From Herbiconiux daphne (lineage in GTDB: Bacteria; Actinomycetota; Actinomycetes; Actinomycetales; Microbacteriaceae), in NCBI RefSeq assembly GCF_024979295.1, contig NZ_JANLCJ010000001.1, positions 186,001-250,000 of the forward strand: a stretch of DNA of 64,000 nt, in the 5' to 3' direction. The notes under the pieces are model-generated. The model did no database searches, had not been told where the DNA came from, and worked only from the letters and a program-made list of their open reading frames with translations. The first letter of the stretch is position 1, and each line of letters opens with the position of its first letter. Made by a program: the position numbers and the translations under genes. Of the stretch, positions 6,757 to 15,595 are shown one piece after another.

Positions 6757-7623
6757 GTGTACGACCTGCACCGGCTCCGACTCTTGCGGGAGCTGAGCCT
6801 CAGGGGCACCCTCGCCGCCGTCGCGCAGGCCCTGGGCTACAGCCCGTCCGCCGTCTCGCACCAACTGGCGGTTCTTGAGCGTGAGGTCGGTTCCGTTTTG
6901 TTGGAACCCGCAGGCAGGGGAGTGCGGCTGACCCTCGTGGCCCATCAGCTCGTAGCTCACACCGAGATGATCTTGACCGAGCTCGAGCGAGCGGAAGCGG
7001 GCGTCGCGTCGAGCAGATCGGAGGTCGCCGGCGCGGTGCGGATCGCGACCTTTCAGACCGCCGCGCACGTGCTCCTGCCGGCCGTCGTCCGGCAGCTCAC
7101 TGCCGCACATCCGGATCTCACGATCGCGTTCTCGCACGTCCCGGCCCATGCCGCTGTGCCCGGTCTCCTTGCCCGGGATTTCGACGTCGTCCTGTCCGAG
7201 CGTTATCCCGGCGAGCCGCCCACACCCCTCGCAGGTGTCGTGACCGAACCGCTCATGACGGACCCGCTGATGTTGGCGATATCCACGTCGTGGCCCGCGC
7301 GATCCATCGCCGACCTCGCGGACACTCCCTGGGTGATGGAACATCCCGGCAGCAGCGTTCGCCGCTGGACCGATGCGTTCTGCGGTGAAGCCGGCTTCTC
7401 GCCCCGGGTCGCATTCGAGTCCGCCGACGTCTACCTGCACGCCGAGCTCGCTGGGAACGGTCTCGCCGCTTCATTCCTCCCGGGTCTGAGCACACACAAG
7501 AGCGGCAAACTCCAGCTCATCCCCACCGGCGCCGCCCGCACGATCGACCTCTCGATCCGAACCGGAAGCGGAACAAGCCCTGTCATCGCCGCCGTGACCC
7601 AAGCGCTGCACGCCGCCCGTTAG
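6757..7623 (+). CDS. LysR-family transcriptional regulator
   Basis: The N-terminal winged helix-turn-helix (about residues 2-60, with LGYSPSAVSHQLAVLEREVG) is followed by a periplasmic-binding-like effector domain (from about residue 85). From the GTG at 6757 the length is 288 residues, normal for the family; an upstream ATG at 6679 would add 26 residues without homology. It is divergent from the lyase and amidohydrolase operon, so it very likely controls that operon from the 6635-6756 interval and responds to its substrate. Effector unknown. Confidence 0.85.
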   Translation: MYDLHRLRLLRELSLRGTLAAVAQALGYSPSAVSHQLAVLEREVGSVLLEPAGRGVRLTLVAHQLVAHTEMILTELERAEAGVASSRSEVAGAVRIATFQTAAHVLLPAVVRQLTAAHPDLTIAFSHVPAHAAVPGLLARDFDVVLSERYPGEPPTPLAGVVTEPLMTDPLMLAISTSWPARSIADLADTPWVMEHPGSSVRRWTDAFCGEAGFSPRVAFESADVYLHAELAGNGLAASFLPGLSTHKSGKLQLIPTGAARTIDLSIRTGSGTSPVIAAVTQALHAAR

Positions 7624-7630
7624 CGGACCC

Positions 7631-8140
7631 TCAGCGGGCAGGCCCGGGCAGGTCTCGGATGTAAGTCCGCGCCGGCCGCTTCAACAGCGTGTGCTCGAAA
7701 GGATCACCGTACGGCCGCCATCCTTCGCTCTCATACAGTCGAAGCGCAGCCGCGTTGTCGTCCAGCGTGTGGAGCACGGCCCGTTCGTGGCCGAGGTGAA
7801 CGAGCTGCTGCTGCGCGGCGAGCAGCAACGCCCGGCCTAGGCCGCGAGCCTGCCTATCCGGCCGTACCGCCAGCAGTCCTACGACGGCCGCGTCAATTGG
7901 ATCATCCGTCGTTCCGCTTCCGGGCGCAGTGACGAGCACGAAGCCGTCCACATCCTCAGCGTCACCAGCCACAAGCCACACGATGGCGTCATCGAACTTC
8001 GGTCGCGCCCGCTCGGCGACACCGTCGAAGGCATGACCGTCACGGGCGGCGCAGGCGGAGACCCACGTGGAAACGCAGGCAGCGACGTCATGTCGCATGC
8101 CTGATCGGACCGTGTTCGCGGCGTCGTTCGAGTGATGCAC
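7631..8140 (-). CDS. GNAT-family N-acetyltransferase
   Basis: The 169-residue protein has the acetyl-CoA binding motif RQARGLGRA (about residues 96-104) after the strand VVGLLAVRPD, and the closing LHTLDDNAAALRLYESEGW motif. It starts at GTG 8140; the preceding NTVRSGMRHDVAACV aligns with the usual start of the domain, so the long form is preferred. It ends 7 bp from the LysR gene, facing it. The substrate cannot be told; small amines or amino acids are typical. Confidence 0.8.
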   Translation of the reverse strand: MHHSNDAANTVRSGMRHDVAACVSTWVSACAARDGHAFDGVAERARPKFDDAIVWLVAGDAEDVDGFVLVTAPGSGTTDDPIDAAVVGLLAVRPDRQARGLGRALLLAAQQQLVHLGHERAVLHTLDDNAAALRLYESEGWRPYGDPFEHTLLKRPARTYIRDLPGPAR

Positions 8141-8207
8141 CTACTCACCTTCCCAGCACATGCATTTCACGGTCATTTTGGGCAGGCGTTAGAGAGTTGA
8201 CGAGTCT

Positions 8208-8225
8208 GTCGCTATTGACATAACG
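8208..8225 (+). repeat. 18-bp direct repeat, right copy
   Basis: Identical to 2622-2639 in the same orientation. It lies in the 157-bp gap between the acetyltransferase gene and the core nucleoside operon and marks the right edge of the accessory segment. Confidence 0.6.
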
Positions 8226-8297
8226 GTCAGTATCCGCGCCGTCGTGGTGGCGCTGACGGACTCGGGCCTGGCTCACCCACTCGCCCCCGCAGCGCCG

Positions 8298-9701
8298 CTA
8301 CGCCCGCCGCATCGCGAGGTCGGGCGCGAGCCAGAACGGGGGCAGCCAGCCGGCGATGTTCGACAACGGCAGCACCGACTCGTCGAGCGTGATGCCGACG
8401 GAGGCCATGAACGCGCGGCGCCGCTGGATGCGGGCCCAGGCGTCGGGATAGCGGGCGGCGAGCGACTCCCGCAGGGCGGCGTCGGCCAGCACGATGCCGT
8501 CTTCGATGTTCGACGAGCCGTAGACGGTGCCGGTGGCCGGGATGATGTCGAGCTGAAGGGCCATGCCCGAGGTGAAGACCACCGGTGAACCCGCCGAGAC
8601 GGGCGACGACGGCCACTCGTCGAGATGGATGTGGTGGCCGGGGTTGAGATAGACGCCGTAGAACGGGTCGTCGAGAACGCCGTGCACGGTGGCGTGGATC
8701 TCGCCCGCGGTGACGCCGATGCGCATGGTCTCGTACCAGGCCGTGGCCGCTGCGAAATAGGGTGCCACCAGCGCAGGCACGTAGTCGGCGGCATCCGGAG
8801 GCAACTGCGACGCCGACGACACCAGAAACCCGCCGCGCGCCGAGTTGCTGCCCCAATGGCCGAACCCGGCGCTCATGGCGTCGCCCACCGCGAGCACGCG
8901 ACTGCTCGGGCTCGCGACGCCGTAGGCCGCGCGCTCGCCGCTCAGAAGTGTCGGGTGGTACGAGAACGGCAGCATCGTGGCGCCGTAGAGAACGGATGCC
9001 TGCAACTCCGTCATGCCCGGCTCGACACCGGTGATCATGCGGCGCAGCGACTCGGAGCTGTGGCAGGCCGCGAACTCGAACTGGGCGATCTGGTCGACGT
9101 CGTTGATGAGGCGCAGGCCTGTGCCATGACCGGTGAAGAGGGCGTTCGCGTTGGTGAGCGTGAAGCCGGCGGAGCGCAGCTCGTCGACGATGAAGCTCGG
9201 CAGTTCGATCCAGTGCTCGAACCCGGGGGCGTCCCAGAACTTCCAGCCGGCCGTGCCGATGCGGGGCGTCGAGTCGGCTGAGAGTCCGGCGAGCCGGAAG
9301 GCGTCGGCGAGATCCAACTGCTCCGGATCCGGCTGGCCGACCAGGCTGAACTTCGCGAACCGGATCACGTCGGCCTCGATGGCCATCGCATCGGCGTAGC
9401 CCATGCTCTCGTTGCCCGCGAGCAGCATGGGGGTGCGCCCGGGCACGAGCACGAGCAGCATCTCCTCCCACCGCGGATCGAAGCCCGTCAGGTAGGCGAT
9501 GTTCGCGAAGTGCTCGCGGTCGCCGTAGACGACGAGGGCGTCGAGCCCGGTCGCGGTCGCGGCTGCCAGCGCGGCGGCCACCCGCGCCTCGTAGGTGGCG
9601 GCCGGCACGACGGGCTGCTCGACCGGCAGCTCGTAGTGCGGCAGCTCGACGGGCGCGAGTTCGAACTCGGAGGCGCGCGGATGAACGGGGGCGATCGACA
9701 T
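8298..9701 (-). CDS. M24-fold (creatinase/aminopeptidase P-like) protein
   Basis: A 467-residue protein with an N-terminal creatinase-like domain (to about residue 190) and a C-terminal pita-bread domain. The His-containing PGHHIHLDE, MALQLDI and the closing SNIEDG segments match M24 positions, but the usual Asp pair is not visible: the place reads VGDAMSAGFGHWGSNSARGG, and the first Glu is Asp (LQLDI). It may therefore not be a normal metallopeptidase. It is the last gene of the nucleoside operon, 70 bp after the deaminase, which suggests hydrolysis of a nucleobase-derived C-N bond. This is inference. Confidence 0.7.
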   Translation of the reverse strand: MSIAPVHPRASEFELAPVELPHYELPVEQPVVPAATYEARVAAALAAATATGLDALVVYGDREHFANIAYLTGFDPRWEEMLLVLVPGRTPMLLAGNESMGYADAMAIEADVIRFAKFSLVGQPDPEQLDLADAFRLAGLSADSTPRIGTAGWKFWDAPGFEHWIELPSFIVDELRSAGFTLTNANALFTGHGTGLRLINDVDQIAQFEFAACHSSESLRRMITGVEPGMTELQASVLYGATMLPFSYHPTLLSGERAAYGVASPSSRVLAVGDAMSAGFGHWGSNSARGGFLVSSASQLPPDAADYVPALVAPYFAAATAWYETMRIGVTAGEIHATVHGVLDDPFYGVYLNPGHHIHLDEWPSSPVSAGSPVVFTSGMALQLDIIPATGTVYGSSNIEDGIVLADAALRESLAARYPDAWARIQRRRAFMASVGITLDESVLPLSNIAGWLPPFWLAPDLAMRRA

Positions 9702-9771
9702 GGGTGACCTGGGGCTCCGGGTTTCTGTATTTCGGTGGCTCTGTTTCTGGGCCGCGGACGGTCGGCCGGCG

Positions 9772-10956
9772 TCAGCGCACGAAGGCGTCGACGCCCGCCT
9801 CGACGGTCTCGCGCAGCGCCTCGCGCTCTGTGCGGGGCAGGAAGGTGGCCTCGACGGCCGCGAACTCCGCCTCGGCGAACTCCGCCGGGCCCCAGCCGAA
9901 CTCGGCCTCGATGGTGCGCATCTCGGCGCTGATCGAGGTGGTCGACATGCCCCGGTTGTCGGGGTTCACGGTGAGGGTGAAGCCCAGCTCGCGCAACAGG
10001 TCGATGGGGTGGTTCGCCACTCCGTCGACCACGCCTCCGGCATTCGACGTGACACACACCTCGAGCGGGATGCGGCGGTCGACCACCCACTGCGCGGTGC
10101 GGCCGAGTTCGAGCGACGCGGTGCCGGCCGCCCGCGCGGCGGCGACATCCTGAACCGCGGTCTTCACGCCGAGCGGCCGCCCGTTGAGCCTCACGTCTTC
10201 GATCACCCGCACGCCGTGGCCGAGGCGCAGGGCGTGGGCCAGGTGCACCGTCTCCCAGACACTGTGCTCGCCGTCGGCCTCGCCGGTGTGGATGGTGAAC
10301 GGGATGCCCTCGCGCTCGAGCAGCGTGGTGGCCTCGAGGTGGTGCCGCATCGGGAAGCCGTCTTCGGCGCCGGCGAGGTCGAAACCCGCCACGCTGCCGC
10401 CCCACTCGCCGTAGGTGTCGACCACCAGGCGCGCGATCTCGAAGCTCAGCGGAGACGTGCGCATGCCGCAGATCAGCTGCCGCGCGCGGATCGATCCGCC
10501 CGTCGCCGCGACCAGCGCCTCGCCCTCGGCGAGCCCGGCAGCCACCGCCTCGGCCGCGACCCGCAGCGGCAGGCCGCCCTGGATGTGCTTCTCGGGCGCC
10601 CAGCGGGTCTCGCCGTAGACGACGCCGTCGGCCGCCGCCTCGAGCACCCATTCGCGGGCCACGCGCACGATCGACTCCTCGGTCTGCATCGCGCGGGTGG
10701 TGAGGCCGAACTTCTCGTCCCAGTTCTCGATGGTGGGCACCGTGATCTCGCCGGTGAACCACTTGGTGAGCGTGTCGGGGTCGTCGTAGGGCAGCGTCAC
10801 TCCCTGCAGCGCCGCCAGCTCGATGAGCGTCTCAGGCCTCAGCGAGCCGTCGAGGTGGTCGTGCAGCGTGACCTTCGGGAACGTGGCGTAGGGCTCGAAC
10901 GACTGCGACCAGCGCGGAAAGCCCTCGAACGCCGGCACTACGGGAGCGCCGCTCAC
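9772..10956 (-). CDS. add: adenosine deaminase family protein
   Basis: The 394-residue enzyme carries the metal-binding LHDHLDGSLRPET (His32, His34), HTGEADG in the middle (metal His and catalytic Glu region), HGVRV, and a late NPDNRGMS segment where the family has its catalytic Asp. It should convert adenosine or deoxyadenosine, or a related purine nucleoside, to the inosine form. The GTG at 10956 overlaps the deoD stop codon (GTGA), so the two are translationally coupled. Longer upstream frames run antisense to nothing but through deoD and are rejected. Substrate specificity within the family is not certain. Confidence 0.8.
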   Translation of the reverse strand: MSGAPVVPAFEGFPRWSQSFEPYATFPKVTLHDHLDGSLRPETLIELAALQGVTLPYDDPDTLTKWFTGEITVPTIENWDEKFGLTTRAMQTEESIVRVAREWVLEAAADGVVYGETRWAPEKHIQGGLPLRVAAEAVAAGLAEGEALVAATGGSIRARQLICGMRTSPLSFEIARLVVDTYGEWGGSVAGFDLAGAEDGFPMRHHLEATTLLEREGIPFTIHTGEADGEHSVWETVHLAHALRLGHGVRVIEDVRLNGRPLGVKTAVQDVAAARAAGTASLELGRTAQWVVDRRIPLEVCVTSNAGGVVDGVANHPIDLLRELGFTLTVNPDNRGMSTTSISAEMRTIEAEFGWGPAEFAEAEFAAVEATFLPRTEREALRETVEAGVDAFVR

Positions 10957-11651
10957 TGGAACGCCGCCAGCCCGAACGACACCATGTTCTCGAACGTCGC
11001 CTCGCGCTCGGCCGCGGTCATCTCCGACCCCGGCAGATCGCTCACCGTGCCCACCATCAGGGCGTCGAAGCCCTCCTTGCGCGCCACGGCGTAGAGGCCG
11101 GCGGCCTCCATGTCGATGCCGATCGTGCCGTATTTCAGCAGCCCGGGCACGAGCGAGGTGTCGGGGTTGTAGAAGCTGTCGGTGGTGAACAACGGGCCGA
11201 CGTGGATGGTCTTGCCCGTGGCCTCGCCGTGCTCCACGACCTTGCGCAGCATCGCGAAGTCGGGCGCGTGGCTGAGCGTCACGCCGGGCACCCACTCGGC
11301 TGTCATCGCCGAGTTGGTGTGAGCAGCGGATGCCGCGATCACGTCGCCGAGGCCGAGGAACGGCGCGATGCCGCCGATCGTTCCCACCCGCACGATGCGT
11401 TTGACGTCGAAGAAGCGCGCCAGCTCGGTGGAGTAGATCGCCATCGAGGGCATGCCCATGCCCGATGCGAGCACCGACACGGGCTTGCCGTTGAACGTTC
11501 CGGTGTAACCCAGGATGCCGCGCACCTCGGTGACGAGGCGGGGGGAGTCGAAGAAGGTCTCCGCGATGAGCTTCGCGCGCCGCGGGTCGCCGGGCATGAG
11601 CACGTCGGGGGCGAAGTCGCCCGGTTCGGCGCCGATGTGGGGTGTTGCCAT
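10953..11651 (-). CDS. deoD: purine-nucleoside phosphorylase
   Basis: At 232 residues it has the length of the hexameric DeoD type. Motifs are MPGDPRRAKLIAE near the start, GMGMPSMAIYSTEL, the VGTIGGIAP phosphate-binding stretch and IDMEAAGLYAVA, with the nucleoside-binding Glu, followed by TVSDLPG. It phosphorolyses purine nucleosides to base and ribose-1-phosphate. It sits between the transporter permease and adenosine deaminase in the same operon, so imported nucleosides can be deaminated and cleaved at once. Cytoplasmic. Confidence 0.9.
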   Translation of the reverse strand: MATPHIGAEPGDFAPDVLMPGDPRRAKLIAETFFDSPRLVTEVRGILGYTGTFNGKPVSVLASGMGMPSMAIYSTELARFFDVKRIVRVGTIGGIAPFLGLGDVIAASAAHTNSAMTAEWVPGVTLSHAPDFAMLRKVVEHGEATGKTIHVGPLFTTDSFYNPDTSLVPGLLKYGTIGIDMEAAGLYAVARKEGFDALMVGTVSDLPGSEMTAAEREATFENMVSFGLAAFQ

Positions 11652-11702
11652 CGTGGGTCCTTTCGAGGGTGGTTCAGAGGAACGGAAAGCCGGGCGTCGT
11701 CG

Positions 11703-13367
11703 TCAGCCGACCTGCGACGGCGCGTAGCGTGAGAGCACGACGCGCTCGGCCCAGCTGACGAGGCTGTAGAAGATGAGTGACACCGCGGTGAGGATGGCCG
11801 CCGCCGCCCAGAGGCCGGTGTAGTCGGAGTGGGCGCGCGAGCTCACGATCACGTGCCCGAGGCCGTCGCCGGTGGCGAGCCACTCGGCCAGGGTCGCCGC
11901 CAGCACCGCCGTGGGCGCCGCGATGCGGGCCGAGGCGAAGATCGCGGGCAGCGTGTAGGGCAGCTGCAGGCGCCACAGCGTCGACCAGGTCGAGGAGTCG
12001 TAGCTGCGCATCAGCGTGAACGCGTCGGTCGGCACGCGCTTCAGGCCGCCCTGCGTGTTGGCGAGGGTGGGAAAGAAGGTGACGATGGCGGTGATCGCCA
12101 CCACGCCGCCGAGCCCGCGGCCGAGGGCGAGGATGAGCACCGGGATCAGCACGATGATCGGCACCGAGCGCAGGGCCACGGCGAGCGGGGTGAGCACGCG
12201 TTCGACCACCGGGAAGGTCACGAACGACACGGCCGCCGCGATGCCGATGACGAGCCCTGCCACGTAGCCGACACCGGCGTGCACGAGCGTGACGTCGAGC
12301 GCGTCGAGCATCATCGCGCGGTTGGCGGCGGCCTCGTCGGAGGCGAAGAGGTAGTTCACCACGTCGATCGGGCTCTTGCCGACGAACGGCGACACGTCGA
12401 ACACGATCAGGTAGGCCCACCAGGCGAGCAGGATGACGACGATCGAGCCGATGGTCCAGGCGACGGCACTGGCCAGGCGCCCGGCGACCGACCCGCGCTT
12501 CGGGGCCGAGAGCTGCTGGGCGTTCGAGATCGACGCCGACCAGGGCGTCAGCCAGCGGCGCAGCAGGCCGAAGATGCCGTAGGGTACGGCGGCCATCACG
12601 GTCGCGAGCAGGGCGACCGACCACACGCGGGCGAGGTCGAGCGACATCAGCCCGTTGATGAGCAGCACGCCGAGCCCGGCCTTCGCGCCGATGAACTCGC
12701 CGAAGATCGCGCCGAGCACGGCGGCGGCGGCGCCGATCTGCAGGCCGGTGAGCATCGCGGGAATGCCCGAGGGCAGCCGCACGAACCGCAGCGAACTGAG
12801 GCTGCGCCCGCCCCACGCCGTCACCATGGTCAACGGACCGCCGTCGGCGGAGCGCAGGCCGAGCATGGTGCCCACGAGCGTGGTGAAGAACACCGAGAGG
12901 GCCGCGAGCACCACCTTCGCGGTGTCGGGGTCGAAGGTGAGCTGCAGCAGCGGGTTCACGGCCACCAATGGCAGGCAGAACAGCGCGAGGGCGAGCCGCA
13001 GGAAGAGCGACTCGAAGATCGGCACCTGCACGAACAGGGTGGCCACGGCGATCGCGGCGAGGTTGCCCCAGAACCATCCGCGCACGGCGACCCACGCGGT
13101 GGTGGTGACCGCTCCCCAGTAGAGCTGCGGGTTCTCGATCAGGCTCTGGATGATCGCGGTCGGCGAGGCGAGCACGCCGAGCCGGGTCAGCCAGAGGTCG
13201 GCGGCGATCTCCCACAGCACGAGCAGCACGAGACTGACGATCACCGTGGTGATCCAGCCGCTGATCGACGACCGGCGGGCCTCGCGGCCGGCACGGGCGC
13301 GTTCGGTGGCGATCGCGGTCGCGCGCACGGCGTCGCGCCCCGTGCCCGAGGCGGTGGTGGCCGACAT
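11703..13367 (-). CDS. fused double ABC transporter permease
   Basis: Two SsuC/TauC-type permease domains are joined in one chain of 554 residues. The first half has a long N-terminal arm and helices up to about residue 250, with the coupling loop near VRLPSGIPAMLTGLQIGAA. After a linker (about residues 255-280) the second half repeats the pattern, with LQLPYTLPAIFASARIAAP as its coupling loop. The usual arrangement is two identical subunits, so the fusion gives a fixed heterodimer-like pair. The ATG at 13367 is 2 bp from the ATPase stop. It transports the ligand of the 14294 lipoprotein inward. Confidence 0.85.
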   Translation of the reverse strand: MSATTASGTGRDAVRATAIATERARAGREARRSSISGWITTVIVSLVLLVLWEIAADLWLTRLGVLASPTAIIQSLIENPQLYWGAVTTTAWVAVRGWFWGNLAAIAVATLFVQVPIFESLFLRLALALFCLPLVAVNPLLQLTFDPDTAKVVLAALSVFFTTLVGTMLGLRSADGGPLTMVTAWGGRSLSSLRFVRLPSGIPAMLTGLQIGAAAAVLGAIFGEFIGAKAGLGVLLINGLMSLDLARVWSVALLATVMAAVPYGIFGLLRRWLTPWSASISNAQQLSAPKRGSVAGRLASAVAWTIGSIVVILLAWWAYLIVFDVSPFVGKSPIDVVNYLFASDEAAANRAMMLDALDVTLVHAGVGYVAGLVIGIAAAVSFVTFPVVERVLTPLAVALRSVPIIVLIPVLILALGRGLGGVVAITAIVTFFPTLANTQGGLKRVPTDAFTLMRSYDSSTWSTLWRLQLPYTLPAIFASARIAAPTAVLAATLAEWLATGDGLGHVIVSSRAHSDYTGLWAAAAILTAVSLIFYSLVSWAERVVLSRYAPSQVG

Positions 13368-13369
13368 CC

Positions 13370-14203
13370 TCAGGCCTCCTGGGTGGCGACCGAGGCCAGC
13401 TCGCCGTCGCTCTGCAGATCGTCGTCGTCGTCGCTGCCGTCGGTTCCGGCGTGCAGCATCGCGCTGAGCTGGTCGCAGATGGCGTGGAACTCCGGCGTCG
13501 AGAGCAGGTCGCGTCGGCGCGGCCGCGGGAAGTCGAGGGTGAGGTCGCCGACGATGCGGCCGGGCCTCGGCGACATCACGATCACGCGGTCGGCGAGGAA
13601 GGCGGCCTCCGAGATCGAGTGGGTCACGAGCAGGGCGGTGGCGCATGTCGCGCTCCAGAGCTTCTGCAGCTCCTCGTTCATGCGCTGCCGGGTGATCTCG
13701 TCGAGCGCGCCGAACGGCTCGTCGAGCAGCAGGATCTCGGGCTCGGCCACGATGGCCCGCGCGATCGCGACGCGCTGCCGCATGCCGCCTGAGAGCTGCG
13801 CGGGGCGGGCATCGGCGAAGCCGTCGAGCCCCACCATGGTGATGAGGTCGTCGATGCGCTTCTTCGGAATCGAGGTGCGCATGACCTGGCCGGGAAGGCG
13901 GATGTTGTCGCGCACGCTGCGCCAGGGCAGCAGCGAGGGGTCTTGCAGGGCGAGGCCGAGGCGGTGGGCCTTGCGGATGGCGGCGGGGCTGTCGCCGTGG
14001 ATGGTCACGTCGCCGGCCGAGTACGACTCGAGGTCGGCGAGGATGCGCAGGATGGTGGACTTGCCGCAGCCGGAGGGGCCGAGCAGAGCGGTGAACGATC
14101 CCTCGGGCACGGCGAGCGAGATGTCGTCGAGCGCGAGCACGTCGCTCTTCTTCGACGAGTAGACCTTCGTCAGGTTGGTGAGGGTGAAACCTGAGCCGTT
14201 CAC
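13370..14203 (-). CDS. ABC transporter ATP-binding protein
   Basis: The 277-residue ATPase of the nitrate/sulfonate/taurine group has Walker A GPSGCGKST (42-50), signature LSGGMRQR (about 147-154), Walker B ILLLDEPFGALDE and the switch His in LLVTHSISEA. The C-terminal 30 residues are acidic (GSDDDDD) and lie beyond the normal domain. It is placed between the binding-protein and permease genes, about 90 bp after the former. It powers uptake by the fused permease. Confidence 0.9.
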   Translation of the reverse strand: MNGSGFTLTNLTKVYSSKKSDVLALDDISLAVPEGSFTALLGPSGCGKSTILRILADLESYSAGDVTIHGDSPAAIRKAHRLGLALQDPSLLPWRSVRDNIRLPGQVMRTSIPKKRIDDLITMVGLDGFADARPAQLSGGMRQRVAIARAIVAEPEILLLDEPFGALDEITRQRMNEELQKLWSATCATALLVTHSISEAAFLADRVIVMSPRPGRIVGDLTLDFPRPRRRDLLSTPEFHAICDQLSAMLHAGTDGSDDDDDLQSDGELASVATQEA

Positions 14204-14293
14204 AAGGGCCTCCGGTGGTGTCGCGGGGTGGTGGGTGCTGAGGGGTGGTCGCAGCGTGGGGCCGAGGAGGACGGCCCCACGCCGCGGGCCGGT

Positions 14294-15355
14294 CTACTCG
14301 ATCGTGTTCTTGCCGGCGTAGACGTCTTCGAGCAGCGAGGTGTCGAAGAGCGACTCGTCGGCCCCGGAGATTCCGAGCGACTCGAGCGTGGCGATGTTCT
14401 TCTGGATGCCGTCATCCGAGATCCAGAGCAGGCCGTGCTCCTTGGTCTCGTCGGTCACGAGCAGGTCCATCTGCAGTTCTGCCTGCTTGGTCTGCTCCTC
14501 GATGGTGAGGCCGCCGTCTTTCGCGTAGTCGTTGACCGTGAGGTCGACGGCTTCGGTCGGGTCGGCCACGTAGTCCTGCCAGCCTTCGATCTCGCCCTTC
14601 AGGAAGCCCTCGATGGCGGCCTTCTTGTCGGCGTCTTCGAGGGTCTCCTTCTTCACGGCGTAGACCTGGGCGTAGACGTCGAGGCCGTAGTCGGCGGTGA
14701 GGAACACGGTTCCCGCCTTTCCGGTGGCCTCTTCATAGGCGATCGGCTGCTCGGAGTAGAACACCCAGAGGCCGTCGACCTCGCCCGACACGAGCGGCGC
14801 CACGTCGAAGCCGACCGGCACCGAGGTGACCTTCGAGGCGTCGACGTCGTTGGCCGCGATGATGGCGTCTTGGGCTGCTTCGTCGCCCGACGGCACGCCG
14901 ATCTTCATGCCCTCCATCGCCTTCGGGTCGGCGATGGGCTTGTCGGGGCTGGAGAGGATGGCGAGCGGGTTCTTCTGGAACCCGGCGGCGATGATCACGA
15001 GGTCGGCGCCCTGCTCGTTCGCGCGGGCGACCGTGTCGGCGTTGCCCATGCCGATGTCGGCCTGGCCCGAAGCGACCGCGGCCATCGAGTCGACGTCGGG
15101 GCCACCGGGGAGGATGTCGACCGAGACGCCGTTCTTCTCGTAGTAGCCCTCCTTGTCGGCGACGTAGCTGCCGCCGAACTGCACGAGGGGAATCCAGGAG
15201 GTCTGCAGGGTGAGCGGCGTGGGCTCGTCGCTGCCGGAAGCGGTGTCACCGCTCGACGACGAGGCGCAGCCGGCCAGCAGGGCCACCGACGCGGCGAACG
15301 CGGTGGCGGTGGCGGCCGCGCGGATGCTGCGGCGGCGGGTGAGGCGGAAGGTCAT
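14294..15355 (-). CDS. ABC transporter substrate-binding lipoprotein (NMT1/THI5-like)
   Basis: The precursor has 353 residues with a lipoprotein signal, a basic start (RLTRRRSIR) and the lipobox LAGC with Cys30. The mature part starts with a Ser-rich linker and then the NMT1/THI5-like fold: QTSWIPLVQFGGSYVADKEG, ASGQADIGMGNADT, KIGVPSGD. Such proteins bind small heterocycles, amines or sulfonates. The next genes are purine-salvage enzymes, so a nucleoside, nucleobase or modified base is the likely ligand. The ATG at 15355 follows AAGGAGAAC; an upstream ATG at 15409 is rejected. It heads the operon and faces the LacI gene. Confidence 0.85.
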   Translation of the reverse strand: MTFRLTRRRSIRAAATATAFAASVALLAGCASSSSGDTASGSDEPTPLTLQTSWIPLVQFGGSYVADKEGYYEKNGVSVDILPGGPDVDSMAAVASGQADIGMGNADTVARANEQGADLVIIAAGFQKNPLAILSSPDKPIADPKAMEGMKIGVPSGDEAAQDAIIAANDVDASKVTSVPVGFDVAPLVSGEVDGLWVFYSEQPIAYEEATGKAGTVFLTADYGLDVYAQVYAVKKETLEDADKKAAIEGFLKGEIEGWQDYVADPTEAVDLTVNDYAKDGGLTIEEQTKQAELQMDLLVTDETKEHGLLWISDDGIQKNIATLESLGISGADESLFDTSLLEDVYAGKNTIE

Positions 15356-15407
15356 GACGTTCTCCTTGGGGCGATCGGGATGGAGCCGGAAGTCGGCTTG
15401 CACGAGC

Positions 15408-15419
15408 AAACCGTTTTGC
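15408..15419. promoter_or_regulatory. LacI-type operator candidate 1
   Basis: CAAACCGTTTTG is an imperfect 12-bp palindrome 52 bp before the binding-protein start. It resembles the second candidate at 15457 and the usual LacI-family form with a central CG step. Confidence 0.4.
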
Positions 15420-15456
15420 GTCTTGGTGTGCGCACGACATTACGTGGCGTCTGTTT

Positions 15457-15468
15457 CCAACCGGTTTC
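15457..15468. promoter_or_regulatory. LacI-type operator candidate 2
   Basis: AACCGGTT (15459-15466) is a perfect 8-bp palindrome inside a CCAACCGGTTTC context, between the divergent LacI and transporter genes. This fits autoregulation and control of the operon. Confidence 0.45.
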
Positions 15469-15526
15469 GCCCTGTTACCTCCGTGTAAACCCGCCGGCGC
15501 TGCACGACGACCGTTGATTTCATTGA

Positions 15527-15550
15527 GCGCAATTCGTTTTGCGCAATTCG
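15527..15550 (+). repeat. direct repeat upstream of the LacI gene
   Basis: GCGCAATTCG occurs twice, at 15527-15536 and 15541-15550, with TTTT between. GCGCAATT is close to a half-site, so a third regulator contact is possible; otherwise it is a chance repeat. Confidence 0.4.
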
Positions 15551-15595
15551 ACCGGATGCGCCGTCGACGGCTGTCGGCTCGGTTACTCTGAACCG

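Noticed and set aside
4330..8190. Short matching words TTT(C/T)GGGCAGG at about 4336 and 8175 as element ends
   Set aside because: Only about 10 bp agree and a similar word also occurs near 3008, so chance is likely. The 18-bp repeat is the better boundary.
11829..14162. Plus-strand open frame of 777 codons
   Set aside because: It runs antisense to the permease and ATPase genes and is a shadow frame without domains.
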